A DNA stretch of 64,000 nucleotides from Humulus lupulus (Eukaryota > Streptophyta > Magnoliopsida > Rosales > Cannabaceae). Under the pieces are notes generated by a model that saw only the letters and a program-made list of their open reading frames with translations, made no database searches and was not told the origin of the DNA. Made by a program: the position numbers and the translations under genes. Of the stretch, positions 24,068 through 35,849 are shown in pieces. The stretch spans positions 92,177,018-92,241,017 of the forward strand of contig NC_084794.1 of the NCBI RefSeq assembly GCF_963169125.1, in the 5' to 3' direction. Numbering within the stretch: position 1 is the first letter of the stretch; each line of letters begins with the position of its first letter.

Positions 24068-24560
24068 CCAAGATTGAGTCGATGGTATTTGTTGACTGTT
24101 CTGGTTGTTTCCACACTACTAGCCATTGCATGTACACTACTGGGAATGTTATCCCATTCTTAATTTGGATTGTCGAGCCCAAGTTTGCGAGTGCATCTGC
24201 ATGGTCATTCTGTAATATAGGAACTTGAACAATTGAGAATTCACTGAAGTGTTTTACCTTTTCTTTTACTACCTCTAAGTATGCTGTCATTTTTGAGTCT
24301 ATTGCTTGTTAAGTCCCATTGAGTTGGTAGACCACCAGCTGGGAGTCCGAAGTGACTTTGATATGCTTTATATTCAATTCATTTGCTAAGTCGAGTCCAG
24401 CTATTAAGACCTCATATTCGGCTTCATTTTTCGTAGCTTTGAATTCACATCTAATGGATCGTTGTATAATGTCTCCAGTTGGGGCTGTGAGCACTATCCC
24501 AAGTTCGCACCCTTTGTTGTTGCTTGAACTGTTGACTGACAATCTCCATTTGGTATTTGA
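24068..24560 (-). CDS. Element C second (archaeal-like) RNase H
   Basis: A second RNase H lies between the first RNase H and the integrase. Seen motifs: VNSSSNNKGCELGIVL, KNEAEYEVLIAGL, TSDSQLVV and, after a stop at about 24309, NDHADALANLGS. In the plant Tat/Ogre group this extra domain is known to be of the archaeal-like type with D, E, D and D catalytic residues. Here the first reads N (VNSSS where VDGSS is usual), the other three are present. The changed Asp and the stop argue against activity. Confidence 0.85.
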
Positions 24561-25256
24561 TTATTGCTCCAAACATAACAATTCCTTCTCTGCTTGAATC
24601 TGCATATCACTAGAGAAGTTTGCAATAAAGTCAGCTAATACCTGATATTTGATTGAGGTCCTTGGTTGAAATGTGATATCATATTCACTGAGCTCTACAG
24701 CCATTTTTGTCAATCTTCTTGAGAGATCTGGTTTGTGTAGTATGGAACATAGTGGATATTGTGTGAGTACCACTATTAGGTGACATTGGAAATAGGGTCT
24801 GAGCTTCCGTCTTGCTGTGACGAGTGCTAGAGCAATCTTCTCTAGCTGGTTGTATCTAGTTTCTCCATCCAATAGAGTTTTAGATATACAATACACAGGT
24901 TGATGCTTACCATCTTCTTCCCTTATGAGAACGACATTGACGACTATTTCTGATACTACTAGGTAAATATAGAGTGTTTCTCCATCTTTAGGCTTGGCCA
25001 TCAGCGGTGGTGATGAGAGATATGCCTTGAGTTCGTCGAGTGCTTTTTGACATTCTTCCATCCATATGAAGTCTTTGGTCTTCCTAAGCTTTGAGAAGAA
25101 GATATGGCAGCGCTCAGAAGACTTTGATATGAACCGGCTTAGTGTTGCTATCCTCCCATTTAGATGTTGTATATCTTTGATGTTCTTAGGTGGTTGGATG
25201 TTTTGTATTGACCTTATTTTCTCGAGATTTGCTTTTATTCCGCACTTGGTCACCAT
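24561..25256 (-). CDS. Element C RT connection and first RNase H
   Basis: An open frame of 231 codons covers the end of reverse transcriptase (NGRIATLSRFISKSSERC, then FFSKLRK) and the first RNase H, with LYIYLVVSEIVVNVVLIREE, PVYCISKTLLDGETRYNQLEK and LADFIANF. It joins the RT block upstream after one stop near 25300. The acidic first residue expected in an active RNase H is not visible here, which fits the general pattern that this group relies on the second domain. Confidence 0.87.
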   Translation of the reverse strand: MVTKCGIKANLEKIRSIQNIQPPKNIKDIQHLNGRIATLSRFISKSSERCHIFFSKLRKTKDFIWMEECQKALDELKAYLSSPPLMAKPKDGETLYIYLVVSEIVVNVVLIREEDGKHQPVYCISKTLLDGETRYNQLEKIALALVTARRKLRPYFQCHLIVVLTQYPLCSILHKPDLSRRLTKMAVELSEYDITFQPRTSIKYQVLADFIANFSSDMQIQAEKELLCLEQ

Positions 25257-26044
25257 GTAGCCTAATAATTTCCCTGATGATACAGCAAAAGAACATTATG
25301 CAGGATTTAATTTCATGTTATATTTTTCAAGTACCTTAAACACTTGTTGGATATGGTCGAGGTGGTCTTGGGCAACCAACGACTTGACTAGCATATCGTC
25401 TATGTAGACTTCCATCGAGTTTCCTAGCATCTCTGCGAACATCCGATTAACTAGCTTTTGGTACGTCACCCCCGCATTCTTGAGTCTACAGAGCATGAAT
25501 TTGTAGCAGAACGTCCCACGTTTGGTGATAAATGCATTTTTTTCTTGATCTTCCGGATGCATGAGTATTTGGTTGTATCCTAAGAAAGCATCCATAAAGA
25601 TGAGTAGCTCATGTCCAGTTGTTGCATCCACCATCATATCTATGTGTGGCAATGGGAATAAATCTTTGGGGCACGCCTTGTTTAGATCTGTAAAATTAAT
25701 ACAAACACGCCACTTACCGTTCTTCTTTTTCACCACAACAACATAGTTAATCAATCAGGATAGTCGACCTCTCGAACATACCCTATGTCGATCAGCTTCT
25801 GGATCTCTTCATTGATTACTTTGTTGCATTCTAAAGCAAACTTTCTCCTTTTTTGTTTTATTGGAGTATAGTCTAGGTCTACTTTGAACTTATGAACAAT
25901 AATACTAGGGTCAATACCTGTCATGTCCTCGTGAGACCATGCGAAGCAGTTATGGTGCTTTTTTAGGAACTCGATGAGTCGAGCACAGAACTCAGGTGAA
26001 ATTTTTTTATCATATTTGGGTGGTATGCTCCGGGAAGTCTTCAC
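25257..26044 (-). CDS. Element C reverse transcriptase
   Basis: Two near-contiguous frames (26044-25751 and 25754-25296). Motifs in order: FAWSHEDMTGIDPSI, KQKRRKFALE, NYVVVVKKKNGKWRVC, NKACPKDLFPLPHID, LLIFMDAFLGYNQI and the catalytic VYIDDMLVKS. One stop sits between the frames near 25755. The catalytic YIDD is intact. It would copy C's RNA into DNA. This is the cleanest RT in the window. Confidence 0.9.
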
Positions 26045-26117
26045 TGATGCTCACATCATCGAGATCCTCCATCTCATGCTCTACAGGTGCACTCGATGAT
26101 GTAGCATACTATAGTTG

Positions 26118-26705
26118 CTATGTTGAGGCTTGTTTTTCCTTCAATGTAGTCGGATAGCAATCTCGAGCCATCTTTTGTGCTCCACAAATCTCCTTCACTC
26201 CCCACTTATTTGGAAAACAGATGACCTGATGGTATGTTGTTGGGACTGCTTTCATTGCATGAATCCAAGGACAACCAAGGATGGCGTTGTAGGCTGAGGG
26301 TGAGTCGACTACCAAGAATCTGGTTTGGAGATTGACTCATTTGGCATACACATACAATGTCACCTCACCAACAGAGTGCTTTTTCTCACCGTTGAATCCC
26401 ACAAGTACGGTTGACTTACAGATGATGATAGATTCATCAATCCCCATCCCCTTGAGAGCATGTAAAAATAAGATGTTAGCTTAACTTCCATTGTCAATCA
26501 ATATTCATTTAGTTAAGCAATTTGAAATAAATAATAAAATGACTAAAGCATCATGATGAGGATTAAGAAAATATGAGGCTTCATCATCGACGAAGCTTAT
26601 TGTATGTCCGGTATAGTTTTTTGGTCGCCTCTTTGGTCTTCCGGCCATCCCCAAGACTTCCCTTGCATGTGTCTTGGCAGATGAGTATGTCACTCCACTC
26701 ACTTA
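26118..26705 (-). pseudogene. Element C protease
   Basis: Two frames carry the Tat-type aspartic protease. The first (26702-26505) has YTGHTISFVDDEA and the block just before the active site. The active site reads ILIDNGS then a stop at about 26480, in place of the usual serine. The second (26315-26118) has VVDSPSAYNAILGCPWIHAM, the strongly conserved C-terminal flap block. The function would be polyprotein cleavage. Confidence 0.82.
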
Positions 26706-26829
26706 TGATCCTCCAGATATTACGTTGCATGTTCGTGTGTGTTGGGGTGGCTCTGGTGGCATGGTTGGTCTGGTATCTCCCCCAGTCATGGTGAATTTTC
26801 CTTTGTCTGACAAAAAGTCTCTGAGTTGA

Positions 26830-28403
26830 CCTCGACGGAGAAGTCCTGCGACCTCAAATCATAGAGCGATGCATTATGCTATTGTATGGTCGTGATCATT
26901 GTGGAATTCACACCATTTGGTGGTATCTCACTATTAGCTGGCTTCTTTATCATTCCAGGCCACTTGACTTTGTTTCCCATCCTTTTCATTACTGCCACGA
27001 TCTCCACTGGGTCTACATTTAGATTATACTCTGGGATGGGTGTTTTCTCTTGTTCTCTTGGCCTTGTGGATGGTAGTGTGCGCCTAAGATCCTTTCCTGG
27101 TCTGCTAGTTCTGGTAGTTGGGTACAGTTCGTGGTATGGGCTATATTTGCATTCTACTCTCCTTGTGCTTCTGCTTTCTCTTGCATTTGGGTAGGATGAA
27201 TGTGTAGGTCTGTTTGATTTGTCTTCCTCCCATTTAATTTGAGCCCAAGCTTTGGCTAGCATGTCTTCCATGGTCCTGCAATGATACTTGGTTAGTTCAT
27301 TATAAAGGTCTGAATCTACCATTAGTCCTTTCCGAAAGGCTGCAATCGTTTTATCAACATTGCATAATGTGATGGATACTTTCTCTATATTGAACCTGGC
27401 AACGTAGTCTCTAAGTGACTCGCCCCTCCTTTGCTTGATCCTATAAAGATCATCAGATAACTTCTCCAGCTTTCTGCTACTAGCAAATTGCTCTACAAAT
27501 AAGTCAATTAATTGAGAAAATGAAGAGATAGAGTTATTAGGTAGGTTCGTATACCATTGGAGGGCTAGCCCTACCAAACTGGATCCGAACCCCTTACACA
27601 TACAAGCCTTGTGTAGCTTGCAAGGGATGGCGGCTATGAACATTCGTTGCTTGTATCTTGCTATGTGATCATTCAGATCTGTCGTTCCATCGTACATCTT
27701 CATTAGTGGGAAGATGAACTTTTTTGGCATCTCCACGAGTTCTTTGGCATCCACAAATGGAGAGTCTGCAAAACTACTGGGTAAGCTCTTCCGGATTAGC
27801 GCTGGGACTCCTGGGATCCTATGGATCATGGCTTCCATGCCTTCAAGCTTCCTTGCACCCAGCTGCTCAATCATCTTCTTGGGTGTTATCGTAGTGCTCC
27901 GTCCTGTGGATGGAACAATAGAAATGTCAGATGGCAGAGTAATCGGAAGGGTTGGATCAAAGGTCCTGGGTGGACCCCTAGAGCACTCAACACTAGGTTG
28001 TCTCCTGTTGGAGCAGGTAGCACTTGAACGTTCGCTATAGGATTGTCGACTATCGGCGGGGGTCCATGGGTTTGGCTTGATCCCCCTGGGATTGATCTGC
28101 CAACTCCACTAGTTTTTGGGGTCAATTTCTGGCCTAAGGCTTTGTTGGACGCCGCTCCTGGGGTAGCATCAAACAGTTTCATGGGGTGAAATTGGAGTGC
28201 AGAACCTTATCTGGGACTGAGCTGCACTACGTTGAGCAGATTCCAACATCTCCATTTTTTTACTTCAACAAGGCATTCTCCTCCCTGAATGTTATGTTCT
28301 CTTGCTGCACCGTTCTGAGGCTTTTGTTAGTATCTTTCATCTGGGCCATCAGGGCAGCTAGCTGAGCTTGAACGTTGATCTCTCCTTCTTCCAAGTTTTC
28401 CAT
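26830..28403 (-). pseudogene. Element C gag
   Basis: The likely start is the ATG at 28403 (MENLEEGEINVQAQL), which sits shortly after the leader and begins a coiled-coil-like N-terminus. A stop at about 28260 and a shift follow. The gag core is open for 331 codons (27874-26879) with [34 protein letters not shown] and [14 protein letters not shown], all typical of the gypsy capsid family. No zinc knuckle is seen, as is common in this group. It would form the virus-like particle. Confidence 0.85.
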
Positions 28404-28418
28404 GGTGATGGATGTGCG

Positions 28419-30483
28419 TGTAACGACCCAACTATTCTAGACTTTGGACCATTAATAACTACTATACTAATCTTAAGAAAACGTACATATGAAATAACCA
28501 TAACTTTATTTAAAAACTGTAAAGTTAAATACATAAAAATTCATTTAGGATATGGGATCCCATTGTTTTGAAAATAAAACAAAACATAACTTAAATAAAT
28601 TGGTTACAAAATTAAGTGCAGAAAAATAATACATAGAAATCATAACTACAAAAAAAAAAAAAAAAACTTCATCCTCAAATCGTACATGCAGTACACCGAT
28701 TCCATCCTGCCTCAATACACATCCCCAAGCTGCCAAGAACCTTCCCGCCGCCAAAACTATTTTCCTGCACATATAAAACATAAAGGAATGAGCCTAATGC
28801 CCAGCAAGGAAAATTTACTACAAGCATGAAACATATACATACACATAATCTGTAAACTATAATCATATGACTATATAAATACAACATCTATCACAATGGC
28901 CATCATACTTCTTGGGACTTGCTAGCTAAGCAATCATATGCCCATAAATTTATGGGGCTAGTTATCTAAACATGTCACATAAATTCATGGGGCTCGTTAT
29001 CTAAACAATCATATGCCCAAGGAATCTACTACTGGGATTTGTTATCTAAACAAGTTATTTATTTGTTATCTAAACAAATTATGTGATTGTTATCTAAACA
29101 ATCCAACAACTAAAAACATATCATACTTACAACATAAACATATATCAACAACATAAAAGCATACAAATCTACCCTATTTTCCTTACCAAAAACCGGGATG
29201 TGAGAACAAGATCGGGACTTTGGAACACTCCTAAAAACCATAATAGAGAGAAGAGTATACTAAGGAAAAGAGATGAAAAGAATGAACTACACCATCGAAA
29301 AGATACTTACCAACAAGAACCTCAAGTTCAAGAACTTAGATGCCTAACCACGAATAGAAAAGACTGAGTTAGGATTTGAGTAGAGAAGAACTATAAGAAT
29401 CAATACAGATAGGAACTAGAATTAGGAATACCTTGAATGCTTCTATGACCGAACTATACCTTGAAACTGAAATACACTATATCCTTACTTCCCAAGTGTT
29501 TATTAAGCTTATAATGATTAAGCTTATAACCCCAACCCAAGTGTTTATCACTCTATAGTCTCACTAGCACCTGGAAGGCTCTGATCAATGCTTGAAGAAT
29601 GAATGAAAAGGCTTGGTGCTAGGTCCTATTTATAGAGTTCTAGGAATAAAAATCTTCTTTTTGGCTTTGAATAAAAATAATGAATTTAATTGAAAATATC
29701 TGAATATTCTTCAGCCAAAGGCTTAGGACTTGGTCAAATTGTTCAAAGAGAAGTTTAAGGAGTCAAAGCTTGATTTTTAAAACAAAAATAATAAAAACAA
29801 ATAGAATCCTAACTTCTAACTCCCTAAATCTCGTAACTCTAAAGTGACCTGCAGTAAAATCAACATATTTGGAGCTATAGGACTTCGATTTAGACTATCT
29901 TCATACCCTTAGAAAGCTAATTAAATTATATACAACTTTCTAGAAATACTATGTTTCGAAATTCATAACATAACTGGGCCAAAAATAGGTCGGAAGTTAT
30001 AGTACCCTAAAGTTACGAAAAATTTATTTACAACCTAATCCACAAATAAATAAAATTGTGACAAATGCCATGCTCCTAAAAGATTCTGGTGAAGACCAAG
30101 TCTTATATTTCCCTTATTTTATCATTAAAATAATAATTTCTTAATAATCATGCATATGACAAATGTCATAATCCTATTGGCTCTATCTAAACCTTAGAAA
30201 TAACCATGCTCATGACAAGTGTCATATTCTTATTGGCTCTATCTAAACCTTAGGTTATAATAATTGTCATATTAATAACCAACAATATTAATCAAAACTT
30301 ATGTTATAATTAATATTCTTAAAGTATAGGTTAAACTTATAAAATCTACAAGTGTTACTACGAGTGTCCAACTAAGTCCCGGCTTGAACCAAAATCCACA
30401 GTCATAAACATACTACAACTTCTACTAGCTATTACTATTACTACTATTATCTAACTAGCTAAGTAAAGTTCTTTGACTCTACA
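28419..30483 (-). mobile_element. Solo LTR in element C leader (family of element D)
   Basis: 2065 bp, starting TGTAACGACCC and ending CTCTACA. It is flanked by GTGCG (28414-28418) and ATGCG (30484-30488), a duplication with one change. It sits between C's primer-binding site and gag start. The TATA box at 29626 faces the minus strand. It also has an expanded run of TTATCTAAACAA units at 28940-29110. Confidence 0.9.
29626..29635 (-). promoter_or_regulatory. Conserved TATA box of solo LTR
   Basis: CTATAAATAG on the minus strand, same place as in the other three family members. It could direct transcription into C's gag. Confidence 0.6.
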
Positions 30484-30515
30484 ATGCGTCCCTTGCTCCT
30501 GATTCAGTCTGACAG

Positions 30516-30534
30516 GGCCCCACGATGGGTGCCA
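30516..30534 (-). other. Element C primer-binding site
   Basis: On the minus strand TGGCACCCATCGTGGGGCC starts three bases after the 5' LTR. Sites beginning TGGCRCC are typical of Tat/Athila-type gypsy elements. I do not assign the tRNA. Confidence 0.75.
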
Positions 30535-30537
30535 AAT

Positions 30538-31220
30538 TATAGAGGGCAAAATCTACAATGATCGAAAAGGATGGACGGGGGCACTGGCAACCTGTAGAAC
30601 AAAGGAAGAAAGACCGTGAAATCCTTGGGACACCGAGGTGGTGCCAGCCGAAGGGACTCTCATGGTCAAGTCAGTAAGCAATTCGAGTATAGAATAAAGA
30701 AATGTAAAGAAGGTAAACAACAAGTAAATAAATTCACTATAGAGTTGCGGTGAGAGGATGATCTAAGTGATCAGTCCGATAATATTAGAGAGAGATTAAG
30801 AGTTTTTCAAGGAATGCTTCATGGGACCCTTGTTAGTCAATTCGTCCTTTGTATTCATAGATGCCTTAGTGGTAAGTTGCCTAGCTCTTGAAGGATGGAC
30901 GTGAGAAGTGATCTTCCTCCTTTTTAGAAGGAAGACCGATTCTTTTGGGCGAGTTAGAGACTGCTTTAGTTGATAGCGTTTCTCCCACATGTGTTGACAT
31001 GTTCTGGGGGTATGTTTGAATAGTATTTTTGGGCTAAGGGTGTGGTCAAAGCTCAACGTTATTCTTGACATGCGAGCTCAAATTTGTTTGGTGCTGAGAT
31101 TGGGCCTAGTTGTTCAAAGTAGCTTCTTACTGACTGGAATTGACAGGCTTTTTAATGTTTATTGGGTTGTGGGCTGATGACATGATATATTCGAGCCTGG
31201 TGCAATTTTTGGCCACTACA
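30538..31220 (-). repeat. Element C 5' LTR
   Basis: 683 bp, pairing with 12900-13572. Same ends (TATAGAGGG ... CCACTACA on the + strand). Followed by TGAAT, the right target duplication. Confidence 0.93.
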
Positions 31221-32898
31221 TGAATAAAAAATATTCTAACCACATGAGACTCTTTATTATAGGCTAAAGAGAAAGGTTTTTCTTTTTGTGTGAAAAAGAT
31301 TATAGCTTTTCTTCTCTGTGTAAAAACTTGTGTTCTTCTATTTTCTATCATATAGAATATAATATTATAATAGAATATAATATCTTCTATTTTCTCTGAG
31401 TCATTATCGTAATAAGAATAATATTAATAATAATAATTGAAGACAAAGTCTTACATACCATTTTAAAACTCTTTTCAAAATGTTTTATTAATTAATTAAA
31501 TAAAAATAAAAACCAAAAAATGATCACCATTAATAGTGGTACACACATAGGGCAGTCCTAGAAGCCCTATGCGTGTAGCACTTCCCTGAAAAATGGGATT
31601 TGATATTTTCATGCATTTTTATTTTAATTAATTAATAATTAGAAATTCAAAAAAGGTATCATCTTTTTAAGGAAAAGATAGTAACTTAAATTTAAAAATT
31701 CAAAATTCAAAATGTGAATTTCTATTATCATCTTATTATAAATTAAATTAATATACATACAATAATAAATTGTGCAACTTCAATTATCACATAATCGCAC
31801 ATTTATCTCGAAGAATAAATATTCTCTCAAATAGCTCATTCACAGTTTGACCCTTGTATAAACTCTTACCTTGAATAGTGTGGATAGAGCCGCCCCGTGG
31901 ACCTATGGACCAATAATTCCAAGCTCCAATAAATAAAAGATTATTAACAAAAACTCTTTCATTCAATAATCAAGTTTATTAATCCAATTATTATTCCACT
32001 ATAAATATGAGACTTCACTCTTGAGAATTAAAGACATATATTAAGTGAGTATTTCCTTGTAACCATAAAGTGTCCATTGATATAATCATTACATAAAAAT
32101 TAATCCTCTATTGATGATTCATAATTAAGTGGGAATAAAATTACCGTTTTACCCTTTTAATTATATCTTGATTCCTAGTGTACCATTTACTTTACTAGTG
32201 AAGGTTAATTCATAGTCTGATTATGAATTTGACGTCAATAACCTTTTCAGTTCCAAAAGCCAACCCAATAGGGAACCATCATTCAATCTATAAGAAGGTA
32301 TAGATTCCATATCTGTTAAGCTATGTCCTCATTCATATACATCATTGAGTCCCCAAAACAATAGTTCTTAGCCTGATCATTCTGACAAATCATAACGCAT
32401 GAATCAAAGGATCAAATGACATATATAGGAGTTCATAGTAACTTCAAGATTAAGATTAGTTTGTATAAGATCATCAGTTGATGTGTTTTATAATACTATG
32501 AAATGGTATTTAAACAAGTATTATTAAATCACATCTGGTCCAATTCTACATACTCTCAGCATGCAAAGTACTTCAACTAAAGTGTCCTACACTAGTAACA
32601 CAGATCTAGGTCACATGTATTCATAATACTAGTGGATCGTACTAGCAGTAATTAATTTAAAGATTTCATAACTTTATTTTACTGTGAACTATTTAAGTTC
32701 ATAAGCTCAATCTCGATCCTCTCATACCAATATGAGAATGAGACCACATAGATGAACTTGGGAATTTTATGATATTTACTTGATATTATTAACAATAATA
32801 TAGTACATAAGTTACATATATGTAATAATTCAGTTCATTCGTTTATTTCATAAAAATTATAGTCAACTACAATTGCTTTAAAGGCACAATTCTCAACA
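31221..32898 (-). repeat. Copia-2 3' LTR, inner part
   Basis: It continues the LTR cut at 12899 and matches 38921-40700. It ends TTCTCAACA on the + strand, next to the polypurine tract. Confidence 0.92.
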
Positions 32899-32912
32899 AT
32901 CTCCCTCTTGCC
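32899..32912 (-). other. Copia-2 polypurine tract
   Basis: On the minus strand GGCAAGAGGGAGAT lies right beside the 3' LTR, a textbook copia tract. The RNase H stop codon is just upstream. Confidence 0.8.
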
Positions 32913-34492
32913 CTAAAACAAACGAGGCATTTCCCTCAACCCCAAGCTTTTTAATTGACCCTGAAAGGATTTAATAGATAAAGTCTTTATGAACGAATCT
33001 GCAAGATTATCTTCAGAGACAATCTTCAAGACAATAACACCTCCTCGTTTGACCATCTCTCGGATCAAGTGATATTTCCTCTCGATGTGCTTTCCCCTCT
33101 TGTGAATTTTAGGTTCCTTTGAATTAGCTACTGCCCCACTGTTATCACAGTACAGAACAAGTGGTTGATCCATGCCTGGAACAACTTCCAGATCAATATA
33201 GAAGTTCTTGAGGCACACAACCTCTTTAGCTGCTTCACAAGCTGCTATGTATTTGGCTTCCATGGTGGAGTCTGCAATACTGGATTGTGTAATACTTCTA
33301 CAAACTACAGCACCTCCTCCAAGTGTGAAAACTAATCCAGATGTCAATTTTTGACTATCTTTGTCTGATTGAAAATCAGAATCAATATATCCAGTGGGGT
33401 TCAGGTCTCCACTTAAATAAACAAGCATTTAATCTCAAGTATGTCTAAGATACTTGAGGATATTCTTCACTGTTGTCCAATGACTCAATCCAGGATTGGA
33501 TTGATAACAGATGTCAGGTCTGGTGTATAACATTGCATACATTAGACTGCCTACTGCAAAGGCATAGGGATACTATCTCATGTCCTCCTCTTCCTAAGGT
33601 GTTTGTGTACATTGTTCTTTAGACAATTTAACTCCTGACAGGGTAGGCATAGTGCCTTTCTTGGAGTTTTGCATGCCAAAGCGTTCTAGCCCTTTATCAA
33701 TATAAGTTGCTTGAGGCACTGCCAAAACTTTGTTTTTTCAATTTCTATAGATCTGAATTCCCAAAACATATTTGGCTTCTCCTAAATCCTTCATTTGTAA
33801 TTGTTCAACTAACCATTTCTTTACTTTTGATAATGTTTCTATGTCATTCCCAATGAATAGAATATCATCAACGTAAAGAACGAGGAATACCACAATCTTA
33901 TCTTTGATTTGATTGTAAACACAAGGTTCATCACCGTTTTGTTTAAAACCAAACGTTTTGATTGTTTCATCAAATCTAAGATTCCAAGATCTCGAAGCTT
34001 GTTTAAGTCCATAAATAGACTTAAGAAGCTTGCAAACATTTTGCTCCTGGCCTTTAACTTTGAACCCTTCTGGTTGAGACATGTAAATGGTTTCGTCAAG
34101 ACAGCCATTCAGAAAGTTGTTTTAATGTCCATTTGCCAAATCTCATAATCCATGCCAGCAGCTATGGATAAGAGTATGCAGGTAGATTTGAGCATGGCCA
34201 TAGGTGAAAAAGTTTCTTCATAATCAACTCCTTCTTTCTGTGTGTAGCCTTTTGCCACTAGCCTTTCTTTGAAAGTCTTTACTTTCCCATCTGCTCCTCT
34301 CTTCTTCTAAAATATCAATTTGCAACCAATTGGTTTAACATTTTCAGGTGGATCTTCAAGAGTCCAGACAGAATTGGAATACATCAATTCCATTTCAAGG
34401 TCCATGGTGTTTAGCCATTTTTCTTTGTCAGAATCTTCCATTGCTTCTCTATATGTCAATGGATCATCTTTGTTTGTGTCAGACACAAGCAT
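32913..34492 (-). pseudogene. Copia-2 reverse transcriptase and RNase H
   Basis: Three frames on the minus strand. 34492-34307 has DPLTYREAMEDSDKEKWLN. 34082-33738 has MSQPEGFKVKGQEQNVCKL, SIYGLKQASRSWNLRF and the catalytic YVDDILFIGND. 33428-32913 is RNase H with GYIDSDFQSD, STMEAKYIAACEAAKEVV, YCDNSGAV and HKRGKHIERKYH, ending REMPRLF at the stop. Stops and shifts lie between them (for example near 34110 and 33730). The catalytic YVDD is kept. Confidence 0.9.
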
Positions 34493-35780
34493 TTGAACTT
34501 CATGTTCATAGCATACTGGTTGTTTACCAACCCTCCCACAACGACAAAGCTCTCTATTATTCTACTAGAACTAGCGATATCCTCTGGCCGGTTTTCATTT
34601 GTCACTGCTGGTGCTTGAGACCATTCCTAAAGTATGACTTTACTTTGAGGTTTGTGGTTATTTATATACTCATGCTTCATAAAAGTAGCATTTGTAGATA
34701 CAAACGTTTTGTTATCTTTAGCACTATAAAATATACCACCTTTTATTTCTTCAGAATATCCTACAAACATACACACTTCAGTGCATGATTCCAACTTCCC
34801 AGTGTTTCCTTTAAGCACGTGTGCAGGACAACCCCATATACGGAAATAGCGTAAACTAGGTTTAGTACCATTCCATAATTCCAATGGGCTTTTCTGAATA
34901 GACCTAGATGGAACAACATTAAGTATGTTAGAGCACATTTTATTGCATAACCCCAGAATGTCAAAGGCAATGATGAGAAACTAATCATCGATCTAACCAT
35001 ATCCAATAAGGTTATGTTCCGCCTTTTTGAAACACCATTTTGTTATGGCATTCTAGGTGCAGTGAGTTGAGATTGAATTCCACGCTCACGCAAATGGTCC
35101 TCAAACTCATAACCTAAGTACTCTCCACTTCGATCTGATCGAAGTAATTTTAGTGATTTACCTAATTGCTTTTTCAGCTTCTACTCGTAATTCTTTAAAC
35201 TTACCATAGGTTTTGGATTTCCTTTACATCAAGTATAGGTAACCATATCTTAAATAATCTTCAATGAAATGACTAAATATTCATAACCTCCTCTAGATTG
35301 GACATTTAGTGGACCACAAACGTCCGTATGTACAAGTTGATGTAGTTCTGTGGATCTTGAACCTTAAGCAAAGAAAAGTCTCTTCGTTAGTTTGCCTTCT
35401 AGGCAGGATTCACAGACTGGGAGAGAACCAATAGATAGCTCTCTTAAAGGACCATCCTTTGTTAGTCTGTTAATTCTGTTTATACCAATATCTCCCAATA
35501 TCAAATGCCACAGATATGTTTCACTATCAGAATCTGTCTTTTGTATTTTAATAGATTTGGGATTTGCAGTTTTAAATAATTTAGAATTATAAATATGCTC
35601 AACATTGGAATCTAACTTGTAAAGTCCACCTTCAGACTTTGCAGAAAAAATGTCAAAACCATATTTCGAAATGAAAATCGAATTGTTATTAAAAGAAATA
35701 TTAAAACCTTGCTCATGAAATTTTGATAAGGAAATCAAATTTCTAGTAAATCCAGGAATAAAATAAACATTGTCCAACAC
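34493..35780 (-). pseudogene. Copia-2 GAG-pre-integrase and integrase
   Basis: 35780-35364 carries the end of protease, then YLWHLILGDIGINRINRL and the zinc-binding LPVCESCLEGKLTKR of the GAG-pre-integrase and integrase N-terminus. 35006-34627 carries the integrase core tail, with IWGCPAHVLKG and CMFVGYSEEIKGG. The D and E region near 35100 is read with stops and shifts. The DDE core is not intact. Confidence 0.87.
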
Positions 35781-35849
35781 AATATATTTATTATTATAAA
35801 AAACTAGATGAGCGTTTCCAACTTCAGCTGCCGAGATCGCCTGTCCACT

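Larger units (their letters stand above)
12900..31220 (-). mobile_element. Element C: Tat/Ogre-type gypsy retrotransposon, minus strand
   Basis: An 18.3-kb element lies inside copia-2's 3' LTR. The target duplication TGAAT is present at 12895-12899 and 31221-31225. LTRs are 12900-13572 and 30538-31220. On the minus strand the order is primer site, gag, protease, RT, RNase H, a second RNase H, integrase, then a 9-kb 3' region. That region holds minisatellites and an antisense gene. A second RNase H and a long repeat-bearing 3' region are established features of the plant Tat/Ogre group. Two solo LTRs and one LTR-like block lie within it. Confidence 0.92.

Noticed and set aside
27714..28040. 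108-codon + strand frame in element C
   Set aside because: Antisense shadow of gag with no domain match and no splice context, unlike the gene at 17244.
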